A program made the position numbers and the translations under genes. From RYN-124 sp046262175 (lineage in GTDB: Bacteria > Actinomycetota > Actinomycetes > Mycobacteriales > SCTD01): 15,569 nucleotides of DNA. The stretch is from contig JBHENF010000143.1 of NCBI GenBank assembly GCA_046262175.1, positions 1 through 15,569 of the forward strand. The letters run 5' to 3'. The notes under the pieces were generated by a model. It was not told where the DNA came from, ran no database searches, and worked only from the letters and a program-made list of their open reading frames with translations. Below, piece after piece: positions 7,291 to 14,952 of the stretch; position 1 is the stretch's first letter, and each line of letters begins with the position of its first letter.

Positions 7291-7524
7291 GTGGTCCAGG
7301 CCTACATCCTCATCCAGACCGAGGTCGGGAAGGCCGCCGCCGTCGCGAAGGCCATCTCGGAGCTCGCGGGCGTCGCGACGGCCGAGGACGTGACGGGTCC
7401 GTACGACGTCATCGTCCGCGCCGAGGCCAAGAGCGTCGACGAGCTGGGCAAGCTCGTCGTCGCGAAGGTCCAGGGCGTCGAGGGCATCACGCGCACCCTG
7501 ACCTGCCCGGTCGTCCACCTCTGA
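7291..7524 (+). CDS. Stand-alone Lrp/AsnC ligand-binding (RAM) domain protein
   Basis: 77 residues from GTG 7291, with AGAAGGG nine bases upstream. The whole protein is one RAM (regulation of amino acid metabolism) domain: VQAYILIQTEVGKA as first strand, then VTGPYDVIVRAEAKSVDEL and ending GITRTLTCPVVHL. There is no helix-turn-helix, so it cannot bind DNA by itself; stand-alone RAM proteins are thought to form oligomers that bind amino acids or to partner Lrp-type regulators, and the ligand here is unknown. It sits divergent from thiL and its stop overlaps the proposed CTG start of the following lipoprotein, suggesting co-translation. Confidence 0.88.
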   Translation: MVQAYILIQTEVGKAAAVAKAISELAGVATAEDVTGPYDVIVRAEAKSVDELGKLVVAKVQGVEGITRTLTCPVVHL

Positions 7525-7994
7525 GGACCGCGATCCTCGCGGTCGCCCTCGCGACCGCCTGCACCTCCTCGGGCTCCGCGCCGGCACCGAAGGCGACGGG
7601 GCCGGTCGACGTCGCGCTTCCGTCCGCCTCCGCGAAGCCCGTCATCGACGCGTGCCGCACGCTGCTCGCGGCCATACCGGACGAGCTCGACAAGGGCGTG
7701 ACGCGCCGGCCCGTGACAGGCGACGCCACCCGTACCGCAGCCTGGGGTGACCCCGCCGTGACGCTGCAGTGCGGTGTGCCGCTGCCCGACCAGACGGCCA
7801 CGCCGCTGGTGCTGGACGGCCTTCCGTTCGTGACGAAGAAGACCGCGGGGCGGGTCCTCTGGACGACATCGGACCGCGCCGTCAACGTCTCGCTCGACAT
7901 CCCGACGGCGTACGAGGAGCAGGGGTACCTGGTGCTGACGCTCGTGCCGGTGCTCAAGCAGCTGCCCGCGCCGGCGGCCGCGCCAGGCGCTTAG
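7521..7994 (+). CDS. DUF3515-type lipoprotein, probable CTG start
   Basis: 157 residues if translation begins at CTG 7521, inside CTGA shared with the preceding stop. From that codon the protein reads MRTAILAVALATACTSSGS: Arg2, a short hydrophobic stretch and a Cys at residue 14 in a lipobox-like LATAC, then a Ser/Pro/Ala linker, as expected of an exported lipoprotein. The body (CRTLLAAIPDELD, TRTAAWGDPAVTLQCGVP, GRVLWTTSDRAVNVSLDIP) matches the DUF3515 pattern found beside ddl and thiL in actinomycetes; its function is unknown. No in-frame ATG, GTG or TTG lies between 7293 and 7698; starting at GTG 7698 would remove the signal and part of the domain. The gene ends two bases before the converging ddl stop. 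Confidence 0.82.
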   Translation: MRTAILAVALATACTSSGSAPAPKATGPVDVALPSASAKPVIDACRTLLAAIPDELDKGVTRRPVTGDATRTAAWGDPAVTLQCGVPLPDQTATPLVLDGLPFVTKKTAGRVLWTTSDRAVNVSLDIPTAYEEQGYLVLTLVPVLKQLPAPAAAPGA

Positions 7995-7996
7995 CT

Positions 7997-9085
7997 CTAG
8001 CGCAGCCCCGTGCCGCGGCGCAGCGCCGTGCTCACGAGGCGGTCCACCAGCGCCGGGTAGTCCAGCCCCGTCGCCGCCCACATCCGCGGGAACATCGACG
8101 TGGGCGTGAACCCGGGCATCGTGTTGACCTCGTTGACGGTGAGCTCGCCGTCGGCGCCGACGAAGAAGTCGACGCGGGCGAGGCCGGCGCAGTCCAGCGC
8201 CACGAACGCGCGGCGAGCCATGTCCTGCAGGCGCGCTGCCACGTCCTCCGGCAGGTCGGCCGGCACGTCCAGCTCGGTGGCGCTGTCGAGGTACTTCGCC
8301 TCAAAGTCGTAGAAGTCGTAGTCGCCGACCAGCCGGATCTCGGCCGGCACGCTCGCAGCGGGCCTGCCGTCGACGCCCTCGAGGATCCCGCACTCGACCT
8401 CGCGCCCGGAGACGGCCGCCTCGACGAGCACCTTCGGGTCGCACCGCAGCGCGTCCTCGACGGCAGCCGGCAGGTCGTCCCACGAAGCGACCCGGCTGAT
8501 CCCGATGCTCGACCCGCCGCGGGCGGGCTTCACGAAAACCGGCAGCCCCAGGTGCTGCACCTCCCGCGTCACCGCTGCCGGATCGGCATCCCACTGCGCC
8601 CGTCGTACGACGACCGCATCGGTCACCGGCAACCCGGCGGCGGACAGCAGGATCCGCGCCACCGCCTTGTCCATCGCGGCGGCGCTGGCGAGCACGCCGG
8701 AGCCGACGTACGGCACGGCTGCCATCTCGAGCAGACCCTGGACGGTGCCGTCCTCGCCGTACGGGCCGTGCAGCACCGGGAAGACGACGTCGACGCTGCC
8801 GAGCAGCGCCGCGCCGTCCTCGAGCGGGATGAGGCCGACCGTCGGGTCGCCGGCCAGCGCAACGGCGGCGCCGTCCTTCACCGCCGGCAGCTCGCGGCCG
8901 CTGATGGCCAGCTGCGCCGGATCGTCCGGCGCCAGCACCCACCGGCCCTCGGGTGTGATGCCGACGGCGACCACGTCGTACTTCTCGCGGTCCAGCGCCG
9001 CGAGCACGCTGCCCGCGGACACGCACGAGATCGCGTGCTCGGTGCTGCGCCCGCCGAAGACGACGGCCACGCGCGTTCTCGTCAC
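7997..9085 (-). CDS. ddl: D-alanine--D-alanine ligase
   Basis: 362 residues from GTG 9085. Ddl is an ATP-grasp enzyme that makes the D-Ala-D-Ala dipeptide for peptidoglycan precursors in the cytoplasm. Signatures are FGGRSTEHAIS (10-20, with Glu16), HGPYGEDGTVQG (106-117), the ATP-grasp loop FVKPARGGSSIGI (184-196) and the C-terminal EVNTMPGFTP that binds metal and D-Ala. Length is normal. The active-site loop has Tyr rather than Phe context (YDFYDFEAKY), as in ordinary D-Ala-D-Ala enzymes, so nothing suggests D-Ala-D-Lac (vancomycin-type) activity. It is the last gene of the minus-strand unit, 16 bases after the SDR gene, and converges on the DUF3515 gene. Confidence 0.96.
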   Translation of the reverse strand: MTRTRVAVVFGGRSTEHAISCVSAGSVLAALDREKYDVVAVGITPEGRWVLAPDDPAQLAISGRELPAVKDGAAVALAGDPTVGLIPLEDGAALLGSVDVVFPVLHGPYGEDGTVQGLLEMAAVPYVGSGVLASAAAMDKAVARILLSAAGLPVTDAVVVRRAQWDADPAAVTREVQHLGLPVFVKPARGGSSIGISRVASWDDLPAAVEDALRCDPKVLVEAAVSGREVECGILEGVDGRPAASVPAEIRLVGDYDFYDFEAKYLDSATELDVPADLPEDVAARLQDMARRAFVALDCAGLARVDFFVGADGELTVNEVNTMPGFTPTSMFPRMWAATGLDYPALVDRLVSTALRRGTGLR

Positions 9086-9101
9086 CCGCCGACCCTAGCG
9101 G

Positions 9102-9860
9102 TCAGGACAGGGACACCTGCTGCTCCAGCGCGCCGTCGATCACGATGGTCGTGCCGGTGATGTACGCCGCCTCCGGCGACACCAGGTACGCGACCAGCGC
9201 GGCGACCTCGGACGGCTGCGCCAACCGCCCGGCCGGGATCCCGGCCTCCTGCTCGCGTCGCTCCGCCGCGGTCTGCTCGCCCTGGATAGGCGTGTCGATC
9301 GCACCGGGCGCGACGGCCACACAGCGGATCCCGTGCTGGGCCAGTTCGCGACCCAGCACCTTGGTGAGCATGCCGAGGCCGGCCTTGCTGACGCAGTACG
9401 CGGCGTAGCCCGGCCGGGGCTGGTGCTCGTGGACGCTCGTGATGTTGACGATCACGCCGCCGCCGCGCGGAGCCATGACGCGGGCCGCAGCGGACGCGAC
9501 GAGGAACGGCCCGTCGAGGTCCACCGACAGCTGCTTGCGCCAGGTGTCGAGCTCGAGCTCGAGGAACGGCGTCTCCTCCTGCATCCCCGCGTTGTTCACG
9601 GCGATCGTCAGCGGCCCGAGCTCGGCCTCCGTACGGCGCACCATCTCCGACACGAACCCCGGGTCGTCCACGCTGCCCACGGCGGCGATCGCCTTGCGTC
9701 CCAGGCCCTGCACCCGCTGGACGACGCCCGCGACCTCGGCCTCCCGCAGGCCGTTCACCACGACGTCCGCGCCGTCGGCAGCGAGCCGGGCGCAGATCTC
9801 CTCGCCGATCCCGCTGCCGCCACCGGTCACCAGCGCGACCTGTCCGTCGAGCACTCCCAC
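9102..9860 (-). CDS. Short-chain dehydrogenase/reductase (glucose-1-dehydrogenase-like SDR)
   Basis: 252 residues from GTG 9860, with AAGGAG five bases upstream (this SD lies in the end of the preceding gene). Classical SDR motifs: nucleotide-binding TGGGSGIG (12-19), NNAG (89-92), catalytic Ser142, Tyr155 and Lys159 in YAAYCVSK, and PGAIDTPI after the fifth strand. The stretches SVHEHQP and GAIDTPIQ and the C-terminal SPEAAYITGTTIVIDG resemble Bacillus-type glucose 1-dehydrogenases more than FabG, but the substrate cannot be deduced. It starts two bases after the stop of the FAD oxidoreductase, so the pair is certainly co-transcribed and may act in one redox pathway. Confidence 0.9.
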   Translation of the reverse strand: MGVLDGQVALVTGGGSGIGEEICARLAADGADVVVNGLREAEVAGVVQRVQGLGRKAIAAVGSVDDPGFVSEMVRRTEAELGPLTIAVNNAGMQEETPFLELELDTWRKQLSVDLDGPFLVASAAARVMAPRGGGVIVNITSVHEHQPRPGYAAYCVSKAGLGMLTKVLGRELAQHGIRCVAVAPGAIDTPIQGEQTAAERREQEAGIPAGRLAQPSEVAALVAYLVSPEAAYITGTTIVIDGALEQQVSLS

Positions 9861-9862
9861 GA

Positions 9863-11248
9863 CTACTCCTTCACCTTGGCAGCGAGCTCCTGAAGCGGGG
9901 GCTCGTACGCCTCCCCGAAGGTCGGGAAGGCGTGCACCACGTCCTGCAGCACCGACAGCGGTACTTCCCCGCGGATCGCGACCGTCGCCTCCGCGAGCCA
10001 CTCGTCCGCCCGCGGTCCGATCGCGGCCGCGCCGATGAGAACCCGCCGCTGCCGGTCCGCCGTCAGCACGAGGCGGCCGCCGCCCGCGCCTTCGGTCGCC
10101 GTCCGCGCGACCTCGCCCACGTCCATGACCGCGGTGAGCGCGTCGATCCCCTGCCCCCGCGCCTGCTCCTCGGCCATCCCGACGCTGGCGACGGCCGGCG
10201 AGGTGTAGATGGCGCGCGGGATCGCGCGGTAGTCGGCGGTCCGGTCACCGCCGAGCAGGTTGGCCGTGACGATGCGCGCCTGGTAGTTCGCGGTGTGCGT
10301 GTACGGCGCGATAGCCGTGACGTCACCGGCAGCCCACACGTGCTGCTGACCCTGGATCCGGCAGTGGTCGTCCACCACCAGCGCACCCTTGTCGTCCGGC
10401 TCGATCCCGAGCACCTCCAGCCCGAGGCCCTCCGTCGTCGGCTTGCGGCCGGTGGCGACGAGCACCCGCGCCACCTCGACCGAACTGCCGTCCGACAGGT
10501 GCACGAGCGCCCCGTCGTCTCCAGGTTCGCACCGCTCCACCTCGACGCCGAGCCGTACGTCGACGCCGTCCTCCCGGAGCGCCTTCGCCAGCAGCTCGGC
10601 GATGCTGGGCTCCTCCTTGCCGGCCAGCCGCGGCCCCGACTCGACCAGCGTGACCCGTACTCCGAACCGCACGTGCACCTGCGCCAGCTCACAGCCCACG
10701 GCGCCGCCGCCCATGACGAGCAGCGACTCGGGCCGGTCCTGCGCCGACAGCGCCTCGTCGCTCGTCCATGTCGGCACTCGGTCGAGCCCCTCGACCGGCG
10801 GCCGGATCGCTGATGAGCCCGTGGCGACGACGAGGTCCGTCCACTGCAGCTCGCGGCCCTCCACGTCGAGCACGCCCGCGCGCACCAGCGTGCCGCGGCC
10901 GCGGATCAGGGTGACGCCGACGTCGACGAGGCTCTGCGCCGCGTCTGAGTCGTCACGGTGCTCACTGAGGTCGTCGCGGCGTGCGGTGGCCGCCCGGAAG
11001 GCGAGCGCGTCGTCGTCCAAGGTCGGTGCGGCCGAGGCGGCGCCGAGATCGGTGAGCGAACGCGCCTCGTGGCGGGCATCGGCACTGCGCAGCATCGCCT
11101 TGCTGGGCATGCAGGCGACGTACGGGCACTCACCGCCGACCCGCAGCGACTCGACGAGCGCGACCGAGCGTCCCGCTTCCGCGACGGCTCGCGCGATGGC
11201 CTCCCCGGCCGAGCCGGCACCCAGGATGACGACGTCGAAGCTCTCCAC
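9863..11248 (-). CDS. FAD-dependent pyridine nucleotide-disulfide oxidoreductase, non-lipoamide type
   Basis: 461 residues from GTG 11248. Domain order is that of class I disulfide oxidoreductases: FAD-binding GAGSAG (10-15), redox disulfide Cys41/Cys46 in GGECPYVACMPSK, NAD(P)-binding MGGGAVGCE (179-187), ATGRKP, FAD-binding WAAGDV and a C-terminal dimer domain. In lipoamide dehydrogenase the C-terminal motif is HxHPTxxE with the second His acting as base; here it reads HAFPTFGE, so that His is Phe, as in mercuric-reductase-like and some quinone-reductase relatives. Lipoamide is therefore unlikely as substrate. Start choice: AGGAGG lies 12 bases upstream, longer than ideal; an out-of-frame GTG sits at four bases, and an in-frame GTG at 11281 would place the SD inside the gene. 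Confidence 0.88.
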   Translation of the reverse strand: MESFDVVILGAGSAGEAIARAVAEAGRSVALVESLRVGGECPYVACMPSKAMLRSADARHEARSLTDLGAASAAPTLDDDALAFRAATARRDDLSEHRDDSDAAQSLVDVGVTLIRGRGTLVRAGVLDVEGRELQWTDLVVATGSSAIRPPVEGLDRVPTWTSDEALSAQDRPESLLVMGGGAVGCELAQVHVRFGVRVTLVESGPRLAGKEEPSIAELLAKALREDGVDVRLGVEVERCEPGDDGALVHLSDGSSVEVARVLVATGRKPTTEGLGLEVLGIEPDDKGALVVDDHCRIQGQQHVWAAGDVTAIAPYTHTANYQARIVTANLLGGDRTADYRAIPRAIYTSPAVASVGMAEEQARGQGIDALTAVMDVGEVARTATEGAGGGRLVLTADRQRRVLIGAAAIGPRADEWLAEATVAIRGEVPLSVLQDVVHAFPTFGEAYEPPLQELAAKVKE

Positions 11249-11310
11249 CCCGCCACTGTGCCTCCTGCCAGGCCCGCGCACACCTCGGGCAGCGCTGGGT
11301 CAGCGCTCGC

Positions 11311-12504
11311 TCAGAGCTGGTCGAGCGCCTGCAGCAGGTCGGCGACGACGTCCTCCGGATCTTCGAGCCCGACGCTGATGCGCACGGCCGCCGCGCCGAT
11401 GCCGGCCGCGGCCAGCGCCGCCTCGTCCAGCTGGCGGTGCGTGGTGGAGGCGATGTGACTGGCCTTGGAGTGCGTGCCGCCGAGGGACGTGGCTCGCTGC
11501 ACCAGCCGCAGCCGGTCGCACAGCGCCAGGCCCGCGCTGCGGTCGCCTTCGGGGGTGAACGTGACGACAGCGCCGTAGCGACCTCCGTCGAGCAGCTTGA
11601 CTGCGAGCCCGTGGTCGCGGTGCCCGGGCAGGCCGGGGTAGTCGACGCGCATCACGTGCGGGTGCTCGACCAGAGCCGTCGCCACCGCGAGCGCGCTGCT
11701 GCAGTGCCGCGCCATCCGCAGCGGCAGCGTGGCGAGCCCCCGGTGCAGCAGGAACGCCTCGTCCGGCGCCAGCGAGCCGCCGAGGTCGATGCGGTCGTGC
11801 CGGACCCGTGCCATCAGCTCGGGCGAGCCGACCGCCACGCCGCCGGTGACGTCGCTGTGGCCGCCGAGGTACTTCGTCGCCGAGTGCACGACGACGTCCA
11901 CCCCGTGCTCGAGCGGCCGGCAGATCGCCGGTGAAGCGAAGGTCGAGTCGACCACGAACGGGATGCCGGCCTCGCCCGCGACCGCCGACAGCGCAGGTAG
12001 ATCGGCGACCGTCATCGTCGGGTTGGCGAGGGTCTCGCCCCACAGCAGGGTCGTCTCGGGCCGGATCGCGTCGCGCACCGCGTCCACGTCGGTGCTGTCG
12101 ACGAACGTCGTCGCCACACCGAACCGGTCGAGCACCGTCGTCAGCAGCCCGTACGTCCCGCCGTAGACCTCGCGGGGCGCGACGACGTGGGCGCCGGCGT
12201 GCGTGAACGTCATGATGACCGTCGAGATCGCGGCCATGCCGGAGGCGAACGGCTGCCCCTCGACCGGTGTCGACAGGTTGACGCCCTCCATGGCAGCCAC
12301 ACCCTCGGCGAACGCCACCGCCGTCGGGTTGTCGTTGCGGCTGTACGAGTACCCCTCGCGGCTGCCGTTGAGCACGTCCGCGTACTCCTGCGCCGTGTCG
12401 AACGACCACGCGGCCGTTCGGTACACGGGCAACCCGAGCGGCGTCTGCTCCGGCACGGGTGCGGCCGGCGTGTGCAGCGCGCGAGTGTGCTCGCCGTAGG
12501 TCAC
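11311..12504 (-). CDS. Cystathionine gamma-synthase / trans-sulfuration family PLP enzyme
   Basis: 397 residues from GTG 12504, which overlaps the gpsA stop as GTGA. Cys/Met-metabolism PLP-dependent family (fold type I): YSRNDNPT (54-61) for phosphate binding from the neighbouring subunit, SGMAAI near 88-93, Asp186 in VVDSTFASP to bind the pyridine nitrogen, and the Schiff-base lysine Lys211 in HSATKYLGGHSD. Members include cystathionine gamma-synthase, beta/gamma-lyases and methionine gamma-lyase; sequence alone does not separate them, so no symbol is given. No other methionine genes are nearby. The 62-base gap to the next gene on the same strand has no clear terminator. Confidence 0.92.
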   Translation of the reverse strand: MTYGEHTRALHTPAAPVPEQTPLGLPVYRTAAWSFDTAQEYADVLNGSREGYSYSRNDNPTAVAFAEGVAAMEGVNLSTPVEGQPFASGMAAISTVIMTFTHAGAHVVAPREVYGGTYGLLTTVLDRFGVATTFVDSTDVDAVRDAIRPETTLLWGETLANPTMTVADLPALSAVAGEAGIPFVVDSTFASPAICRPLEHGVDVVVHSATKYLGGHSDVTGGVAVGSPELMARVRHDRIDLGGSLAPDEAFLLHRGLATLPLRMARHCSSALAVATALVEHPHVMRVDYPGLPGHRDHGLAVKLLDGGRYGAVVTFTPEGDRSAGLALCDRLRLVQRATSLGGTHSKASHIASTTHRQLDEAALAAAGIGAAAVRISVGLEDPEDVVADLLQALDQL

Positions 12505-13496
12505 TCGCTCTTCACCTCGCGGCTCATGAGGCCGCGGACCATCTCCTTCGGTGTCATCCCCTCGTGTACGACGGCGACCACGTGCTCGGTGATCGGCATG
12601 TAGACGTCGTGCTTGCGGGCCAGGTCCAGGATCGACCGGCAGGACTTCACGCCCTCCGCCGTCTGCTGCTTGCGCGCGAGGATCTCGTCCAGGGTCTCGC
12701 CGCGTCCGAGCCGCTCGCCGAAGGTGCGGTTGCGGGACAGCGGTGAGGTGCAGGTCGCGACGAGGTCGCCCAGCCCGGCCAGGCCGGAGAACGTCATGGG
12801 ATCGGCGCCCAGCGCGACGCCGAGACGGGCGGTCTCGGCAAGCCCACGGGTGATGAGCGAGGCCTTCGTGTTGTCGCCGAAGCCCATCCCCTCCGCCATG
12901 CCGGTCGCGAGCGCGATGACGTTCTTGACGGCGCCGCCGAGCTCGCAGCCGACCACGTCGGGATTCGTGTACGGGCGGAAGTACGGCGTGGTGCAGGCGA
13001 GCTGCAGCCTCTCGGCGGCCGGGCCGTCGGAGCAGGCGACGACGGTGGCGGCCGGCTGCCCGTCCGCGATCTCCTTCGCCAGATTGGGCCCGCTGATGAC
13101 GGCGACCACGTCAGCCGGCACGTCCGCCACCTCGCTGATGACCTCGCTCATGCGCTTGGTCGTCCCGAGCTCGACGCCCTTCATGAGGCTGACGAGCAAG
13201 GCGTTGCGGGCCAGTGCCGGCGCGACCGCTGCGAGGTTGTCGCGCAGGCTCTGCGACGGCACCGCCAGCACGACGAAGTCGGCGCCGGACACGGCCTCGG
13301 CGGCGTCAGCGGTGGCGCTGAGGTTGGCCGGCAGCGCGATGCCGGGCAGGTAGTCGGGGTTCTCGTGCGCCGTCCGCACCTGCTCTGCCAGCTCAGGGCG
13401 ACGTGCCCACAGCACGACGTCGGTGCCCGCGTCGGCGAGGACCTTGCCGAAGGCAGTGCCCCAGGAGCCGGAGCCGAGCACGGCAGCCCGAGTCAC
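12501..13496 (-). CDS. gpsA: Glycerol-3-phosphate dehydrogenase [NAD(P)+]
   Basis: 331 residues from GTG 13496. GpsA reduces dihydroxyacetone phosphate to sn-glycerol 3-phosphate, the backbone of phospholipids. Motifs: Rossmann GSGSWGTAFG (8-17), VPSQSLR, Lys106 in SLMKGVELGT, ISGPNLAKEIA (135-144), catalytic Lys191 in GGAVKNVIALATG, and GFGDNTKASLITRG, then GLAGLGDLVATCTSP. Full length. Both junctions are GTGA overlaps: the start overlaps the plsC stop, and its own stop overlaps the start of the PLP enzyme, so translation is tightly coupled. The reading frame extends upstream to 14432, but this lies in the plsC and cofC genes and is spurious. Confidence 0.97.
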   Translation of the reverse strand: MTRAAVLGSGSWGTAFGKVLADAGTDVVLWARRPELAEQVRTAHENPDYLPGIALPANLSATADAAEAVSGADFVVLAVPSQSLRDNLAAVAPALARNALLVSLMKGVELGTTKRMSEVISEVADVPADVVAVISGPNLAKEIADGQPAATVVACSDGPAAERLQLACTTPYFRPYTNPDVVGCELGGAVKNVIALATGMAEGMGFGDNTKASLITRGLAETARLGVALGADPMTFSGLAGLGDLVATCTSPLSRNRTFGERLGRGETLDEILARKQQTAEGVKSCRSILDLARKHDVYMPITEHVVAVVHEGMTPKEMVRGLMSREVKSE

Positions 13497-14251
13497 GCCG
13501 ACCGCCGTCCGTCCGACGCGAGGCGGCTGCGCGGCTCGTGCACGTGGACCTCGGTCGGCGCCGTCTCCCCCCGGAGCTGCTCCACGAGCTCCGTCACGGC
13601 CCGCATGACCTTGTCGGTCGCCCCGCGCAGGACCTCCGTGGTCAGGTCCCGGCCCTCGTACTCCGACAGGTCCACCGGCGGACCCGCCACGATGTGCATC
13701 GTGTGCCGCGGGAGCAGGTGCACGCCCTTGCTGCGGTAGCTGTCGAGGATGTCCTGCGCGCCCCACTGCGCGATCGGCACGACGGGCGCGCCGGACAGCA
13801 GCGCGAGGCGCGCGACCCCCGTCTTGGCCTGCATCGGCCACTTCTGCGGGTCGCGGGTGACGGTGCCCTCGGGGTAGATCGCGATGCACTCGCCCCGGTG
13901 CAGCGCGGCCACGGCGTCGCGCAGCGCCAGCGACGCGTCGGCCGTCTGCCGGTGGACCGGGATCTGCCCCGCGCCGCGCATGACGCTGCCGACCAGACCG
14001 CGGCCCTTGAACAGCGAGGACTTCGCGAGGAAGCGCGCCGCGCGGGCGGTCCCGAACACGATGTAATCGGCAAGCGCGACAGGGTCCGCGTGCGAGATGT
14101 GGTTGGCCGCGAGGATGACGCCGCCGGTCGCCGGCACGTGCTCCTGCCCGCGCCAGTCCTTCTTCATGAAGGCCCACGTCAGCGGCTTGAGGATGCACGC
14201 CGCCAAGCCGTACCAGAAGCCGAGCTTTCGCAGTGGAACTCGACCCTGCAC
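13493..14251 (-). CDS. 1-acyl-sn-glycerol-3-phosphate acyltransferase family (PlsC-like)
   Basis: 252 residues from GTG 14251 with GGGAG six bases upstream. Lysophospholipid acyltransferases add the second acyl chain to make phosphatidic acid at the membrane. Four family blocks are present: NHISHADP (HX4D, catalytic His/Asp), GQIPVHR, YPEGTVTRD (EGT, substrate phosphate) and VVPIAQWG. The N-terminus (GFWYGLAACILKPLTWAFM) is hydrophobic and probably sits in the membrane interface. Coupling with gpsA by a GTGA overlap fits supply of glycerol 3-phosphate to the acylation pathway. It is the first gene of the minus-strand unit, 78 bases from the divergent cofC. A PlsC-type role is likely, but related enzymes acylate other lipids. 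Confidence 0.92.
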   Translation of the reverse strand: MQGRVPLRKLGFWYGLAACILKPLTWAFMKKDWRGQEHVPATGGVILAANHISHADPVALADYIVFGTARAARFLAKSSLFKGRGLVGSVMRGAGQIPVHRQTADASLALRDAVAALHRGECIAIYPEGTVTRDPQKWPMQAKTGVARLALLSGAPVVPIAQWGAQDILDSYRSKGVHLLPRHTMHIVAGPPVDLSEYEGRDLTTEVLRGATDKVMRAVTELVEQLRGETAPTEVHVHEPRSRLASDGRRSA

Positions 14252-14329
14252 GCGCTGCTCCCGTCGTCGGCCCGCATCCTCCCGCGCCGGTCGGGCACGT
14301 GTCGAGGCACCCTGCCAGACTCTGCCGTC

Positions 14330-14947
14330 GTGCCTCCTGTCGCCTGGGGCCTCGTCGTGCCGGTGAAGCGGCTGGCGCTGGCCAAGACCCGCCTGCAGGC
14401 GTACGGCGACGTCCTGCGTCAGGACCTCGCACTCGCCTTCGCCGTCGACGTCGTGACGGCGGCCCTGGCGAGCGACGCGGTCGAGCACGTGCTCGTCGTC
14501 ACGGATGACGAGCGGGCACGCGTTGCGCTGTCGGGCGCTGGCGCCGTCGTCGTGTCCGACGGGCCGGATGCGGGCCTGAACCCCGCGTTGGCCCACGGCG
14601 CGAACCTGCTGCCGGCAGGCCTGGGCGCAGCGACCGTCTCCGCCGACCTGCCGGCCTTGCGGCCCGACGAGCTGACGGCGGCGCTGCGGGCGGTTCCCGC
14701 TGACCGGCGGGCGTTCGTCGCGGACGCCGCCGGAACCGGGACGACCCTCCTGGCCGCGCCGGTCGGGCAGTCGTTGGCACCGGCATACGGGCAGTCGTCC
14801 CGCGACGGGCACCTCGTCTCGGGCGCCGCAGAGCTGCCCGCGGGCGCGGGTCTGCGCCTGGACGTGGACACACCCGACGACCTGCGCCGCGCGCTGGCGC
14901 TCGGTGTGGGCGGGGCCACCGCTGCCGTCGCGGCTCGGCTGGGCTGA
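14330..14947 (+). CDS. cofC: CofC/FbiD-type guanylyltransferase (coenzyme F420 biosynthesis)
   Basis: 205 residues from GTG 14330. This family activates 2-phospholactate, or in actinobacteria phosphoenolpyruvate (then called FbiD), with GTP to give the donor used in F420 assembly. Visible blocks: LVVPVKRLALAKTRL (8-22) for nucleotide binding, VVTDDERAR, SDGPDAGLNPALAHGA, the metal-binding SADLPAL with Asp106, DAAGTGTTLL and LRLDVDTPDDLRRAL near the C-terminus. The usual FGPGS block is diverged (AYGQSSRDGH). No Shine-Dalgarno is visible near the start; GACTCT at about 14318-14323 lies where a -10 box of a leaderless transcript would be, which is speculative. No other F420 genes are in the window. 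Confidence 0.9.
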   Translation: MPPVAWGLVVPVKRLALAKTRLQAYGDVLRQDLALAFAVDVVTAALASDAVEHVLVVTDDERARVALSGAGAVVVSDGPDAGLNPALAHGANLLPAGLGAATVSADLPALRPDELTAALRAVPADRRAFVADAAGTGTTLLAAPVGQSLAPAYGQSSRDGHLVSGAAELPAGAGLRLDVDTPDDLRRALALGVGGATAAVAARLG

Positions 14948-14952
14948 CGGCC

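Noticed and set aside
7302..8081. 259-codon minus-strand frame opposite the RAM and DUF3515 genes
   Set aside because: The product has no recognisable motifs and lies wholly opposite two family-supported genes.
7997..9085. Possible D-Ala-D-Lac (vancomycin resistance type) ligase
   Set aside because: The sequence has ordinary Ddl features, sits in a housekeeping context and has no vanH or vanX neighbour.
9863..11248. Mercuric reductase (merA)
   Set aside because: The Phe in place of His resembles MerA, but there is no NmerA heavy-metal domain, no C-terminal Cys pair (the protein ends ELAAKVKE) and no mer genes nearby.
13403..14329. Upstream part of the plus-strand frame containing cofC
   Set aside because: It is antisense to the plsC-like gene; the CofC family N-terminus begins just after GTG 14330.
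13497..14432. N-terminal extension of the gpsA frame
   Set aside because: It overlaps the plsC-like gene and reaches into cofC; GpsA is full length from GTG 13496, which overlaps the previous stop.
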